A DNA stretch of 13,373 nt, taken from assembly GCA_021848375.1 (NCBI GenBank), contig JAJZUR010000031.1:1-13373 (forward strand), given 5' to 3'. Of this stretch, positions 5,319 through 13,373 are shown one piece after another (within the stretch, counting starts at the first letter, position 1; every line of letters begins with the position of its first letter). Below the pieces are notes generated by a model. The model was not told where the DNA came from. It was given only the letters and a program-made list of their open reading frames with translations, and ran no database searches. The translations under genes were made by a program, and so were the position numbers. The stretch comes from Pseudomonadota bacterium (GTDB taxonomy: Bacteria; Pseudomonadota; Gammaproteobacteria; UBA6186; Azoamicaceae).

Positions 5319-6994
5319 ACACACAGAATATTCGATTTTTCTTATTTGCAGCGATCATTTGTCTTGGGATGCTGCTCTTTAATGCGTGGAAAGAAGATTA
5401 CCCAGCTGTAAAGCCCGTACAAATGGCAGAAAATGAAACGGAACCGAAAAAATCCGTGCCTGCGGCACTTGAAGACCGAGAAATTCCACAAGTGGCGATG
5501 GATAAAACGGTGAAAGAAAATGAAGCGGCACCGATTAATCACAAAGAACGCGAAGTTGTGGTAAAAACCGATGTCTTTAATGCCACGTTGGATATGTTAG
5601 GGGGCGATATTGTCCATCTGGTATTGCCTGAATATGCAGAAGATCAAAAATCTTATGGTGATGGCTATGTGTTATTTGCGCAATCGCCTAAACGGTATTA
5701 TGTTGCACAATCGGGATTAGCAGGGGAACAAGGCCCGGATAGACGCGGCGTTGGACGCGCGAAATATCAAGCCGATGCGAACGAATTCCAATTAGCGGCT
5801 GATCAAGATGAATTAATTGTCGATCTGAAAACCAAAGCCACTGATGGCGTTAATGTGATCAAGCGGTTTCATTTTTATCGCGGTTCTTATGCAATTGATG
5901 TGGAATATCTCATCTATAATTTAGGTTCCGTAGATTATAAAGGGAATTTTTACGCGAGATTAAAACGAAAGCCCGATGCGGTATCTGGCGGTGGATTTTT
6001 AGGGATCCAAACGTTTACCGGCGCTGCAATTCACACTGAAGATACCCCGTACAAAAAAATCAGTTTTAAAGATATTGCTGAAAAACCCTTAGATCAGGTG
6101 GTGAAAGGCGGTTGGGCTGCTATGGTCGAACATTATTTTGTCGCTGCGTGGATCCCGGGAGTAGACAATACCAGTACTTATCAAACCAGCAAATTAGATA
6201 ATGATATTTATAGCGTTGGATTGATAGAGCCTGCCATTACCGTTGCGCCTGGAGAAGAAAAAAGTATTAAAAGCAAATTATATGCGGGTCCTGAAATAAC
6301 CGAAGACTTAGAAAAATTAGCGCCAGGGCTAGAACATGCAGTAGATTATGGAATTTTGTGGCCAATTTGTCAGCCTATTTTTTGGTTATTAAAGAAGGCA
6401 TTTCAATTTTCAGGGAATTGGGGCGTTGCCATTATTTTAACCACTATCTTAATTAAATTATTATTCTATAAATTATCGGCCAGTAGTTATCGTTCCATGG
6501 GCAATATGCGAAAGCTCCAGCCACGCATGGAAATGTTAAAAGAGCGCTATGGTGATGATAGACAAAAGTTTAGTCAGGCCGTGATGGAATTGTATAAAAA
6601 AGAGAAGATTAATCCCTTGGGTGGATGTTTTCCGGTTTTAATACAAATCCCCGTTTTTATTGCATTGTACTATGTTTTATTGGGTAGTGTGGAATTAAGA
6701 GAAGCGCCATTTATTTTCTGGATCACAGATTTATCTGCTAAAGATCCATATTATGTATTGCCCATTTTGATGGGGGCTAGCATGCTAATACAGCAAAAAT
6801 TAAATCCTGCGCCGCCAGATCCCGTGCAAGCAAAAGTCATGATGTTGATGCCGGTTATCTTCACCGTGCTCTTTCTTAACTTCCCGTCTGGTTTAGTATT
6901 GTATTGGTTTGTGAATAACGTCCTTTCCATTTTACAGCAATGGTTAATTACCAGAAAAATTGAACTTGCCGCCAAACCCCATGGTGCAAAATGA
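5315..6994 (+). CDS. yidC: YidC membrane protein insertase
   Basis: YidC (Oxa1 family) inserts inner-membrane proteins alone or with SecYEG. I choose GTG 5315 (559 residues; 548 in E. coli), because AGAGGAGC stands just upstream and the product starts with a short tail and a membrane segment at about residues 6-25. A long periplasmic beta domain follows (about 60-340), then five C-terminal membrane segments. Strong landmarks are NPLGGCFPVLIQIPVFIALYY, GSVELREAPF, DLSAKDPYYVLPILMG and FPSGLVLYW. The positive groove residue, Arg366 in E. coli, is Lys381 here, a conservative change. The gene overlaps yidD by 4 nt and mnmE by 14 nt. Confidence 0.96.
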   Translation: MNTQNIRFFLFAAIICLGMLLFNAWKEDYPAVKPVQMAENETEPKKSVPAALEDREIPQVAMDKTVKENEAAPINHKEREVVVKTDVFNATLDMLGGDIVHLVLPEYAEDQKSYGDGYVLFAQSPKRYYVAQSGLAGEQGPDRRGVGRAKYQADANEFQLAADQDELIVDLKTKATDGVNVIKRFHFYRGSYAIDVEYLIYNLGSVDYKGNFYARLKRKPDAVSGGGFLGIQTFTGAAIHTEDTPYKKISFKDIAEKPLDQVVKGGWAAMVEHYFVAAWIPGVDNTSTYQTSKLDNDIYSVGLIEPAITVAPGEEKSIKSKLYAGPEITEDLEKLAPGLEHAVDYGILWPICQPIFWLLKKAFQFSGNWGVAIILTTILIKLLFYKLSASSYRSMGNMRKLQPRMEMLKERYGDDRQKFSQAVMELYKKEKINPLGGCFPVLIQIPVFIALYYVLLGSVELREAPFIFWITDLSAKDPYYVLPILMGASMLIQQKLNPAPPDPVQAKVMMLMPVIFTVLFLNFPSGLVLYWFVNNVLSILQQWLITRKIELAAKPHGAK

Positions 6995-8348
6995 TCGTGA
7001 CACTATTGTGGCAGAAACAACGCCGCGCGGTCGCGGTGGGGTAGGGATTGTTCGGGTTTCCGGTTCGAAGACGGCCGAAATCGCCGAAAAAATCTTAGGT
7101 GGTGTGCCTGCAGTTCGAAAAGCAGAACACTTGCCATTTTTAGCAGCAAATCAAGAAGTGATTGATGAGGGTGTTGCGTTGTATTTTAAAGCGCCGCACT
7201 CTTTTACGGGAGAAGATGTTTTAGAATTACAAGGTCATGGCGGGCCTGTCATCATGGATAGTTTAATCGCAGCCGCTGTTCAGGCGGGTGCTCGATTGGC
7301 GGAACCCGGTGAATTTTCCCTGCGCGCCTATCTTAATCATAAAATCGATTTATGCCAAGCGGAAGCCATTGCCGATCTCATTAATGCCACTTCTGAAGCA
7401 GCAGCGCGCGGTGCGCTCCGTTCTCTCCAAGGAGTATTTTCAAACGAAATCGATGCATTGGTGCAAGAAGTTATCACGCTTCGAATGTATGTGGAAGCCG
7501 CAATTGATTTTCCAGAAGAAGAAATAGATTTTTTAAAAGATGATCGCATCATACAAATGCTGCAGAACATAAAAATCAAACTCGAAAAAATCAGAACTGG
7601 CGCAAAACAAGGCAGGTTACTATCGGAGGGGATCCGGGTTGCTATCATCGGTCGTCCTAATGCTGGAAAGTCTAGCTTATTAAATTATTTGGCGGGACAT
7701 GAAGCAGCGATTGTCACGGATGTTCCCGGAACAACTCGAGATGTGTTAAGAGAGAAAATCTGTTTAGACGGTCTTTGCATTGATTTAGTGGATACCGCAG
7801 GATTAAGAATGGGTGCGGAAGCGATCGAAAGAGAAGGCATCCGACGAGCGTTGAAAGAAGCAGCAATCGCTGATCATTTGGTGATGATGGTGGATGGAAT
7901 GACGACGACTGAGACCGATCCTGACATTTTATTTTCCGAATGGTTAGCGCATTTTAAAACCGATATTGGTAGGACGGTTTTGTTTAATAAAATTGATAAA
8001 CTTAATTTACTGCCAAGTGTCGTTGAAAAAGAAAATCATACGGTGATTTCGCTTTCGGTTAAAACGGGGGAGGGTATTTCCCTTTTTCGAGAACACTTAA
8101 AGAAAGTGGTGGGTTTTTCCGTAGCCGAAGAAGGCAATTTTACCGCAAGAAGAAGGCACTTAGAGGCGCTGGCAAAAGCCGAGCATCATTTGTTGGCGGG
8201 AGAAAATCAATTAGTACAACATAAAGCCGGCGAGCTTTTAGCAGAAGAATTGCGCGAAGTTCAAAAAGCCTTAGATCAAATTACCGGAAAGTTTTCGAGT
8301 GATGATTTGCTCGGCAAAATTTTCTCTGAATTTTGTATCGGAAAGTAG
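6981..8348 (+). CDS. mnmE: MnmE, tRNA modification GTPase
   Basis: MnmE (TrmE) works with MnmG to install the (carboxymethyl)aminomethyl group on U34 of certain tRNAs. ATG 6981 gives 455 residues (454 in E. coli) and a start, MVQNDRDTIVA, colinear with the E. coli protein; a TTG at 6960 would add seven residues. The N-terminal folate-binding domain comes first, then a helical domain interrupted by the G domain: GRPNAGKS at 224-231, GTTRD, DTAGLR and NKID. The C-terminal FCIGK motif with its functional Cys is intact. No Shine-Dalgarno sequence is visible, and the start lies 14 nt inside yidC, so translation is probably coupled. Two bases separate it from mnmG. Confidence 0.96.
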   Translation: MVQNDRDTIVAETTPRGRGGVGIVRVSGSKTAEIAEKILGGVPAVRKAEHLPFLAANQEVIDEGVALYFKAPHSFTGEDVLELQGHGGPVIMDSLIAAAVQAGARLAEPGEFSLRAYLNHKIDLCQAEAIADLINATSEAAARGALRSLQGVFSNEIDALVQEVITLRMYVEAAIDFPEEEIDFLKDDRIIQMLQNIKIKLEKIRTGAKQGRLLSEGIRVAIIGRPNAGKSSLLNYLAGHEAAIVTDVPGTTRDVLREKICLDGLCIDLVDTAGLRMGAEAIEREGIRRALKEAAIADHLVMMVDGMTTTETDPDILFSEWLAHFKTDIGRTVLFNKIDKLNLLPSVVEKENHTVISLSVKTGEGISLFREHLKKVVGFSVAEEGNFTARRRHLEALAKAEHHLLAGENQLVQHKAGELLAEELREVQKALDQITGKFSSDDLLGKIFSEFCIGK

Positions 8349-8350
8349 CC

Positions 8351-10252
8351 ATGATATACGATAAAACGTTTGATGTGATTGTGGTTGGCGGCGGACATGC
8401 CGGCACTGAAGCGGCATTAGCGGCAGCCAGAATGGGTGCTGCAACGTTATTGCTAACCCACAATATTACGACAGTCGGTGAAATGTCTTGCAATCCTGCG
8501 ATTGGCGGTATTGGTAAAGGACATCTCGTTAAAGAAATTGACGCCATGGGGGGCGCTATGGCACGCGCCGCGGATAAAGGCGGGATCCATTTTCGAATTT
8601 TGAATCGCAGTAAAGGTCCTGCAGTTCGTGCCACACGCGCGCAAGCCGATAGAGTATTGTACAAACAAGCGATTCGTTACACGGTCGAAAATCAGCCCAA
8701 TTTGGTTTTCTTTCAACAAGCGGTGGATGATTTAATTGTAAAAGGGGAAACCGTGCGGGGGGTTATTACACAGGGTGGGCTGCGCTTTTTTGCAAAGGCT
8801 GTCGTGTTAACAACGGGTACTTTTTTGGGCGGTAAAATTCATATTGGCGATACGCAATATTCAGCGGGTCGAGCGGGAGATCCCCCTTCTATTGCCCTTT
8901 CGCATCGTCTACGAGAGTTGCCGTTTCGCGTTGGTAGATTAAAAACAGGGACGCCACCTCGAATTGATGGTAGAACCATTGATTATACCCAATTGCAGGA
9001 ACAAAAAGGTGATGAGCCGGTTCCGGTATTTTCATTTTCGGGGGACGCATCACAACATCCACGCCAGGTATCTTGTTTCATTACCCACACAAACGTAAAA
9101 ACGCATGAGATTATTGCTGCAGGACTACAACGTTCCCCACTGTATACGGGCGCTATCGAGGGGATTGGTCCGCGCTATTGCCCATCGATTGAGGATAAGA
9201 TTGTTCGCTTTAAAGAACGCGAAGCGCATCAAATTTTTATTGAGCCGGAAGGATTAGAAACGCACGAAGTTTATCCAAATGGGATCTCAACCAGCTTACC
9301 GTTTGATATTCAATCCGCATTGGTACATTCCATTTGCGGTTTAGAAAAGGCGCATATTACGCGTGCAGGGTATGCGATTGAATATGATTTTTTCGATCCG
9401 CGCGATCTGAAATCAACGTTAGAAACCAAAGCATTATCAGCGCTTTTCTTTGCGGGGCAAATTAATGGCACTACGGGTTATGAAGAGGCGGGCGCGCAAG
9501 GATTATTAGCAGGGATTAATGCAGCGTGTTTAGCGCTCGAAAAAGAATCATGGGAGCCAAAGCGCAGTGAATCCTATCTTGGGGTATTGGTCGATGATTT
9601 AATCACGCTTGGCACCAAAGAACCTTATCGAATGTTTACCAGTCGTGCGGAGTATCGCTTAACCTTGCGCGAAGATAATGCCGATCTCAGATTAACGCCA
9701 ATCGCGTATAAATTGGGTCTTATCAGTGAGACACAATGGCGCGCGTTTGAAGAAAAACAAGACAGTATAGAGCGTGAAACAGAACGCTTAAATGCGCTTT
9801 GGGTAAGACCCAATACTGCACCAGCGAAAGCGTTGGAATCGTTTTTTGATCAACCCCTAGAGCGAGAATGTCGAGCTTTGGATCTCTTGCGGCGACCCGA
9901 GATGACTTACATTAATATGATGGCAATCGATGTTTTGGGTCCGGGTGTTTTAGATCCTAGCGTTGCTGAACAAGTGGAAACCCGAGTGAAATATGCAGGT
10001 TACATTAGTCGCCAAGCAGATGAAATTGCAAGACAAGCGCGATTTTTGGATCTTAGGATCCCAAAAGGTTTGGATTATTTTACTATCAAGGGGTTATCTA
10101 CGGAGATCCTAGAAAAATTAAAACAACACCAACCGGAAACTTTAGGTCATGCCTCGCGCATTCCTGGCGTAACGCCAGCGGCGATTTCCTTATTGTTGGT
10201 TGCGTTAAAAAAACGAGGACATTGGTATGGTATCGAAAACGATCCTACTTGA
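8351..10252 (+). CDS. mnmG: MnmG (GidA), FAD-dependent tRNA modification enzyme
   Basis: MnmG is the FAD-binding partner of MnmE in wobble-uridine modification. ATG 8351 gives 633 residues (629 in E. coli); GGAAAG stands a few bases upstream. The N-terminal dinucleotide fold is VVGGGHAGTEAALAAARMG from about residue 11. Other family signatures are SCNPAIGGIGKGHLVKE, GPRYCPSIEDK near residue 272, and GQINGTTGYEEAGAQGL. The C-terminal helical domain that docks MnmE is full length. A TTG at 8333 would extend the protein into mnmE by six residues without family support. The gene overlaps rsmG by 26 nt. Confidence 0.97.
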   Translation: MIYDKTFDVIVVGGGHAGTEAALAAARMGAATLLLTHNITTVGEMSCNPAIGGIGKGHLVKEIDAMGGAMARAADKGGIHFRILNRSKGPAVRATRAQADRVLYKQAIRYTVENQPNLVFFQQAVDDLIVKGETVRGVITQGGLRFFAKAVVLTTGTFLGGKIHIGDTQYSAGRAGDPPSIALSHRLRELPFRVGRLKTGTPPRIDGRTIDYTQLQEQKGDEPVPVFSFSGDASQHPRQVSCFITHTNVKTHEIIAAGLQRSPLYTGAIEGIGPRYCPSIEDKIVRFKEREAHQIFIEPEGLETHEVYPNGISTSLPFDIQSALVHSICGLEKAHITRAGYAIEYDFFDPRDLKSTLETKALSALFFAGQINGTTGYEEAGAQGLLAGINAACLALEKESWEPKRSESYLGVLVDDLITLGTKEPYRMFTSRAEYRLTLREDNADLRLTPIAYKLGLISETQWRAFEEKQDSIERETERLNALWVRPNTAPAKALESFFDQPLERECRALDLLRRPEMTYINMMAIDVLGPGVLDPSVAEQVETRVKYAGYISRQADEIARQARFLDLRIPKGLDYFTIKGLSTEILEKLKQHQPETLGHASRIPGVTPAAISLLLVALKKRGHWYGIENDPT

Positions 10253-10862
10253 AACATTGCAGAGCGGTCTTCAAGAATTAAAAATTGATCTGGCAATGAA
10301 TATCCAAGAAAAGCTGATTGCCTATATCGAATTATTGGCAAAATGGAATGGGGTGCATAATCTAACGGCGATTCGGGATCCAGTTAAGATGGTGCAGTGG
10401 CATCTTGTAGATAGCTTGGCGTTATTACCGCATTTGCCATCCGGGCGCATCATTGATGTTGGTACCGGAGCAGGGCTGCCGGGGATCCCCTTGGCGTTGT
10501 GTCGGGGAGAGGAGGTTGTCCTATTGGATAGCCTCCAGAAAAAAATGACCTTTGTGGAACATGTGATATTATCTTTAAAGGTAACGAATGCAGCGGCAGT
10601 TTGTTCTCGGGTAGAAAAGTATCAGCCGAAGGCATTATTTGAGCTAGTTATTTCACGAGCTTTTGCTTCGTTAGCGGACTTTATTCACTCGGCACAACAT
10701 CTTTGTAAACCGAGTGGGAGGTTGGTTGCTATGAAAGGAACGCTTGAGTCCGAAGAACTCGCGGCGGTTCCGGAAGGTTTTAGTATCGAAAAAATGATCT
10801 CTGTGAGTGTTCCAGGCATTGATCGGAGCCGTCATCTAGTATTTATAAAAAGGGGAGCCTAA
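10227..10862 (+). CDS. rsmG: RsmG (GidB), 16S rRNA m7G527 methyltransferase
   Basis: RsmG transfers a methyl group from S-adenosylmethionine to N7 of G527 in 16S rRNA; loss gives low-level streptomycin resistance in other bacteria. The 211-residue product (207 in E. coli) has NGVHNLTAIRDP at about 41-52, the SAM-binding loop IIDVGTGAGLPGIPLAL from residue 75, and a typical C-terminal KRG end. ATG 10227 has GAGGA about eight bases upstream and lies 26 nt inside mnmG. Its stop codon is directly followed by the parA start. It has no internal parS site; a half-match near 10555 is discussed separately. Confidence 0.96.
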   Translation: MVSKTILLETLQSGLQELKIDLAMNIQEKLIAYIELLAKWNGVHNLTAIRDPVKMVQWHLVDSLALLPHLPSGRIIDVGTGAGLPGIPLALCRGEEVVLLDSLQKKMTFVEHVILSLKVTNAAAVCSRVEKYQPKALFELVISRAFASLADFIHSAQHLCKPSGRLVAMKGTLESEELAAVPEGFSIEKMISVSVPGIDRSRHLVFIKRGA

Positions 10863-11657
10863 GTGTTAAAGAAGGTGATAGCCTTTGCCAATCAAAAAGG
10901 AGGGGTGGGTAAAACCACCTGCGCGGTTAACCTTGCCGCCGCCTTTGCTGCAAGTCAACACAAAGTGTTGTTAATTGATTTAGATCCACAGGGGAATGCC
11001 ACCATGGGCAGCGGGGTGGATAAAAATCGGATCCAATATACGGTCAATGAAGTATTGCAAGAAGAAGTTTCCATTCGAGACGCGATAATCACCAAGACCC
11101 CAGGTGGATTTGCCATGTTGCCAGCAAATGGTGATCTAACAGCAGCAGAGGTGGCATTGCTGCGTAGAGCAGGACAAGAAAGTAATTTAAAACAGGCAAT
11201 CAACATCATTCGTTCGGAATACGATTTAATTTTGATCGATTGTCCACCCGCATTAAATATGTTGACTTTAAATGCATTGGTCGCAGCAGATTCTGTGATT
11301 GTGCCAATGCAGTGTGAATATTATGCGCTAGAAGGATTAACCGCTTTGATGGGAACGATTGAACAGATTCAAGGCAGTTTAAATCCTCAGCTTGCTATCG
11401 AAGGTATTTTACGTACCATGTATGATCCGCGCAATCGATTATCGACGGAAATTTCTGCACAATTGATCGCTCATTTTGGTACTAAAGTTTATCAAACGGT
11501 AATTCCTAGAAATATTCGTCTAGCCGAAGCGCCCAGTCACGGAGTACCGATCTTATTATACGATAAGGGTTCGCGTGGTTCTGAAGCTTATATGGGTTTA
11601 ACGCGAGAGATCTTAAGACACACGCAAAAGATACCGCTGTTAGCAGCGGTGGAATAA
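10863..11657 (+). CDS. parA: ParA (Soj), chromosome-partitioning ATPase
   Basis: ParA binds DNA non-specifically when ATP-bound and, with ParB-parS complexes, moves newly copied origins apart. The 264-residue product has the deviant Walker A motif KGGVGKTT at 12-19, LLIDLDPQGN about 25 residues later, and LILIDCPPAL as the Walker B/switch II region. There is no N-terminal DNA-binding domain, so this is the short chromosomal type rather than a plasmid type Ia ParA. GTG 10863 is preceded by GGGGAG about ten bases upstream and begins immediately after the rsmG stop codon. parB follows after 10 nt. Confidence 0.96.
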   Translation: MLKKVIAFANQKGGVGKTTCAVNLAAAFAASQHKVLLIDLDPQGNATMGSGVDKNRIQYTVNEVLQEEVSIRDAIITKTPGGFAMLPANGDLTAAEVALLRRAGQESNLKQAINIIRSEYDLILIDCPPALNMLTLNALVAADSVIVPMQCEYYALEGLTALMGTIEQIQGSLNPQLAIEGILRTMYDPRNRLSTEISAQLIAHFGTKVYQTVIPRNIRLAEAPSHGVPILLYDKGSRGSEAYMGLTREILRHTQKIPLLAAVE

Positions 11658-11667
11658 GGAGTAAATC

Positions 11668-12570
11668 ATGTCTAAAAGATTAGGGAAAGGATTGGAAGCG
11701 CTATTAGGGGTGGCGTTGGCAGATAAAGAAAAAACAGCGCCCGCGAAAGCTGAAACTGCTACTGGTTTATTAGAATTAGAGATCAAACAATTAGAACCCG
11801 GTCGTTATCAACCCCGCATGGCAATTCAAAATACCGACTTACAATCGTTAGCGGATTCCATTCGCACCCAAGGCATTATTCAGCCCATTTTAGTGCGGCA
11901 AAAATCAAGAGATCGCTACGAAATTATTGCAGGTGAAAGGCGCTGGCGTGCGGCACAAATAGTAGGGTTACAAAAAGTTCCGGTGGTCGTAAAAGAACTG
12001 TCCGATGAAAGAACGCTTGCGATCGCGCTGATTGAAAATATTCAACGTCAAGATCTAACCCCGCTTGAAGAAGCGCACGCTCTAGAGCGCCTTTCCAAAG
12101 AATTCGTGTTAACCCATCAACAAGTGGCAGATGCTGTTGGTAAATCACGCGTCGCGATTACCCATCTCTTACGCCTATTGACGTTACCGGATGAAGTGAA
12201 AAAATTGATCGATGAACAGAAATTAGAAATGGGGCATGCCAAAGTTTTAATGGGCTTAAGGACGCAGTTACAAATTAAACTTGCGAAAACCATTGCAGAA
12301 CAAGGACTATCCGTTCGGGAAGCAGAACGGTTAGTGGGGCGTACTCAAGAAGAATCAGAAACCAATTCTTCAAGTCTTGTCACTGCAACGACAACGAAAA
12401 TGCGACACGCCAAAGCCAAGGATCCAGACGTTCGTCGTTTAGAAATATCATTATCGGATAAACTGGGCGCCTTTGTTGAAATTGTACAAGCCGAAAAAGG
12501 CAAAGGACGCTTGATGATTCGCTATAACAGTTTAGAAGAGCTCGACGGAATTCTTTCTCATATTCTTTAA
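11668..12570 (+). CDS. parB: ParB (Spo0J), parS-binding CTPase
   Basis: ParB binds parS, clamps and spreads on DNA using CTP, and stimulates ParA. The 300-residue product opens MSKRLGKGLEALLG, the short ParA-contacting peptide. The CTP-binding domain shows YQPR at 47-50, GERRWRA at 89-95 and ENIQRQDL at 123-130. The parS-reading helix-turn-helix is at about 148-171 (LTHQQVADAVGKSRVAITHLL). The C-terminal 60 or so residues form the dimer domain. ATG 11668 has a good AAGGAG. Two parS candidates in this window, 447-462 and 1161-1176, are its likely targets. Confidence 0.97.
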   Translation: MSKRLGKGLEALLGVALADKEKTAPAKAETATGLLELEIKQLEPGRYQPRMAIQNTDLQSLADSIRTQGIIQPILVRQKSRDRYEIIAGERRWRAAQIVGLQKVPVVVKELSDERTLAIALIENIQRQDLTPLEEAHALERLSKEFVLTHQQVADAVGKSRVAITHLLRLLTLPDEVKKLIDEQKLEMGHAKVLMGLRTQLQIKLAKTIAEQGLSVREAERLVGRTQEESETNSSSLVTATTTKMRHAKAKDPDVRRLEISLSDKLGAFVEIVQAEKGKGRLMIRYNSLEELDGILSHIL

Positions 12571-12581
12571 TTGGAGTATAG

Positions 12582-12917
12582 ATGAAGTTCTTTCTTTTTC
12601 CTTTGATATGTTTTAGTTTTAGTATTATTATTGGATGGCAATTTCATCTATTTGCTGGAGTATCGTTTGCGTTGGGTGGAATGATTACCCTAATACCCAC
12701 CTTCTTATTTGCAAAAATCTTTTTAAAACCGCGCGGCGCAAGAGCCGCTAAAAAAATCGTTCATACTTTTTTTATAGGCGAAGCCGTAAAATGGGTTGCG
12801 ACCATATTGTTATTTGTGTTGGCGTTTCAGTGGAAAGAATTACAAGTTATTTTTCTCTTCGCGGGATTTATTGTAGCACAATTGACTTATTGGATCTCGA
12901 TCCCTCGTCACTGTTGA
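12582..12917 (+). CDS. atpI: AtpI-like ATP synthase subunit I
   Basis: AtpI is a small hydrophobic membrane protein that helps assemble the c-ring of F-type ATP synthase and is often encoded first in the atp operon. The 111-residue product has four predicted membrane segments, at about 3-18, 22-46, 62-84 and 88-107. The central stretch KKIVHTFFIGEAVKWVATILL aligns with E. coli AtpI (TFAFGEAFKVLAMLV). ATG 12582 follows a clear GGAG and lies 11 nt after parB. The protein is a little short at the C-terminus. atpB does not follow: the next ORF is convergent and overlaps this gene by 10 bases, so any atp operon lies elsewhere. Confidence 0.85.
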   Translation: MKFFLFPLICFSFSIIIGWQFHLFAGVSFALGGMITLIPTFLFAKIFLKPRGARAAKKIVHTFFIGEAVKWVATILLFVLAFQWKELQVIFLFAGFIVAQLTYWISIPRHC

Positions 12918-12923
12918 CGGGGG
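12902..12923. terminator. Hairpin at the atpI stop codon, possible terminator
   Basis: Bases 12902-12910 can pair with 12915-12923 as a 9-bp stem (one T-G wobble on the plus strand) with a CTGT loop. It covers the stop codons of two convergent genes. No T-run follows on either strand, so it is not a standard rho-independent terminator. It may weaken or end transcription, or the pairing may be chance. Confidence 0.3.
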
Positions 12924-13222
12924 GTATCCACTTTGGGGGATTCTTGTGCTATAGGTTGCGATGCTGGTGCAGCAGTTGGAAGTTTTGAATAAATAAGTGG
13001 CGAATTTTTTTTGTTATTTATTTCTTGCAGTAACTTGGTGCATTCGGCAAGCGCTGTTTTAATAGCTGCTTCTTCTGTATTAATGTGGCTTAATTGTTCT
13101 TTAATGGTGTTTTTACCTGTTTGTGCCTTTTGGCAGGCTTCTTTTGCCTGTGTTTTTGCTTGTTCTTGATCTTCTACTTCATTAGGAATGCTTGATACTA
13201 ATCCCCTTTGCGTGCGCACCAA
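12908..13222 (-). CDS. Hypothetical coiled-coil protein, start uncertain
   Basis: I do not recognise this protein. The 104-residue reading from TTG 13222 (GTG 13219 is equally possible) is rich in Lys, Gln, Glu and Ala. It looks mainly helical, perhaps coiled coil, at about residues 15-70, and ends in a Pro/Ala/Gln/Ser-rich tail (PTAAPASQP). It has two Cys, no membrane segment and no signal peptide as annotated. The same frame stays open to 13279 with protein-like sequence (IYAAECEIEVINETANL) but no ATG, GTG or TTG there, so the true 5' end may be lost or frameshifted. No good Shine-Dalgarno sequence precedes either start. It converges on atpI and overlaps it by 10 bases. It could be a real lineage-specific gene or a degraded one. 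Confidence 0.4.
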   Translation of the reverse strand: MVRTQRGLVSSIPNEVEDQEQAKTQAKEACQKAQTGKNTIKEQLSHINTEEAAIKTALAECTKLLQEINNKKNSPLIYSKLPTAAPASQPIAQESPKVDTPRQQ

Positions 13223-13279
13223 ATTTGCGGTTTCATTGATAACCTCAATCTCACATTCCGCAGCATAAATATCGAAAAT

Positions 13280-13293
13280 TCAATTTAAATTGA
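13280..13293. promoter_or_regulatory. 14-bp perfect palindrome upstream of the hypothetical ORF
   Basis: TCAATTTAAATTGA is its own reverse complement. It lies upstream of the minus-strand ORF in AT-rich sequence and could be a dimeric regulator site. A palindrome of this kind can also arise by chance in AT-rich DNA. The remaining bases to 13373 show nothing I can assign. Confidence 0.25.
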
Positions 13294-13373
13294 CCAATTT
13301 TTAAACAAATTTCGTAACTATAGCAAATAGATCACGCTTTAGATGGTCACAGGATCACAGACGCCATAGAAAC

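Noticed and set aside
5113..5542. Minus-strand open frames under yidD and yidC
   Set aside because: These are shadows of strongly supported plus-strand genes and resemble no family.
10547..10562. Possible third parS near GTGGAACA in rsmG
   Set aside because: Only the right half matches; by my alignment about 11 of 16 positions agree and the palindrome is lost.
1..13373. CRISPR array, tRNA or rRNA gene, prophage, defence system or toxin-antitoxin pair
   Set aside because: I saw no spaced direct repeats, no RNA-gene signatures and no proteins of such systems; the window is almost wholly conserved origin-region genes.

Overview
The window is the chromosomal replication-origin neighbourhood of a gammaproteobacterium with moderate-to-low GC content. 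The evidence is the two divergent arms around one origin: dnaA-dnaN-recF run leftwards on the minus strand, and rpmH-rnpA-yidD-yidC-mnmE-mnmG-rsmG-parA-parB-atpI run rightwards on the plus strand. This order and the protein sequences (DnaA, YidC, MnmE, MnmG) are typical of gammaproteobacteria. The base composition and the divergence from E. coli make a Legionellales/Coxiellaceae-like lineage my best guess, but that placement is an inference and is weak.

Layout. Bases 1-499 carry no convincing gene. They hold a GC-rich phased CTCG repeat (about 21-69), a 166-bp REPIN-like doublet with perfect 34-bp inverted arms (138-303), and a parS-like site (447-462). Bases 500-4133 carry recF, dnaN and dnaA on the minus strand as a tight operon. 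A perfect 16-bp parS palindrome lies inside recF (1161-1176). Bases 4134-4602 are the probable oriC, with five one-mismatch DnaA boxes on both strands, AT-rich candidate unwinding sequence, and the rpmH promoter at the right edge. Bases 4603-12917 are ten plus-strand genes with overlaps or gaps of at most 11 nt, so probably one long transcription unit. The right end (12908-13373) has a convergent small hypothetical ORF and a short intergenic stretch.

How the genes work together. DnaA, DnaN and RecF initiate, clamp and protect replication. RpmH and RnpA supply ribosome protein L34 and the RNase P protein. YidD and YidC serve membrane-protein insertion. MnmE and MnmG form the tRNA wobble-uridine modification enzyme, and RsmG methylates 16S rRNA. 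ParA and ParB, with the two parS candidates found here on the other side of oriC, form a chromosome-segregation system. AtpI normally heads the ATP synthase operon, but here the next gene is unrelated and points the other way.

The window is mostly a conserved housekeeping block and I see no new multi-gene system. The points worth a second look are the parS sites (one embedded in a conserved RecF motif), the REPIN-like element where gyrB is often found, the oriC without a perfect DnaA box, a few substitutions at conserved residues (DnaA Trp50, the RnpA RNR motif, RpmH), and the broken parB-atpI-atpB linkage at the right.
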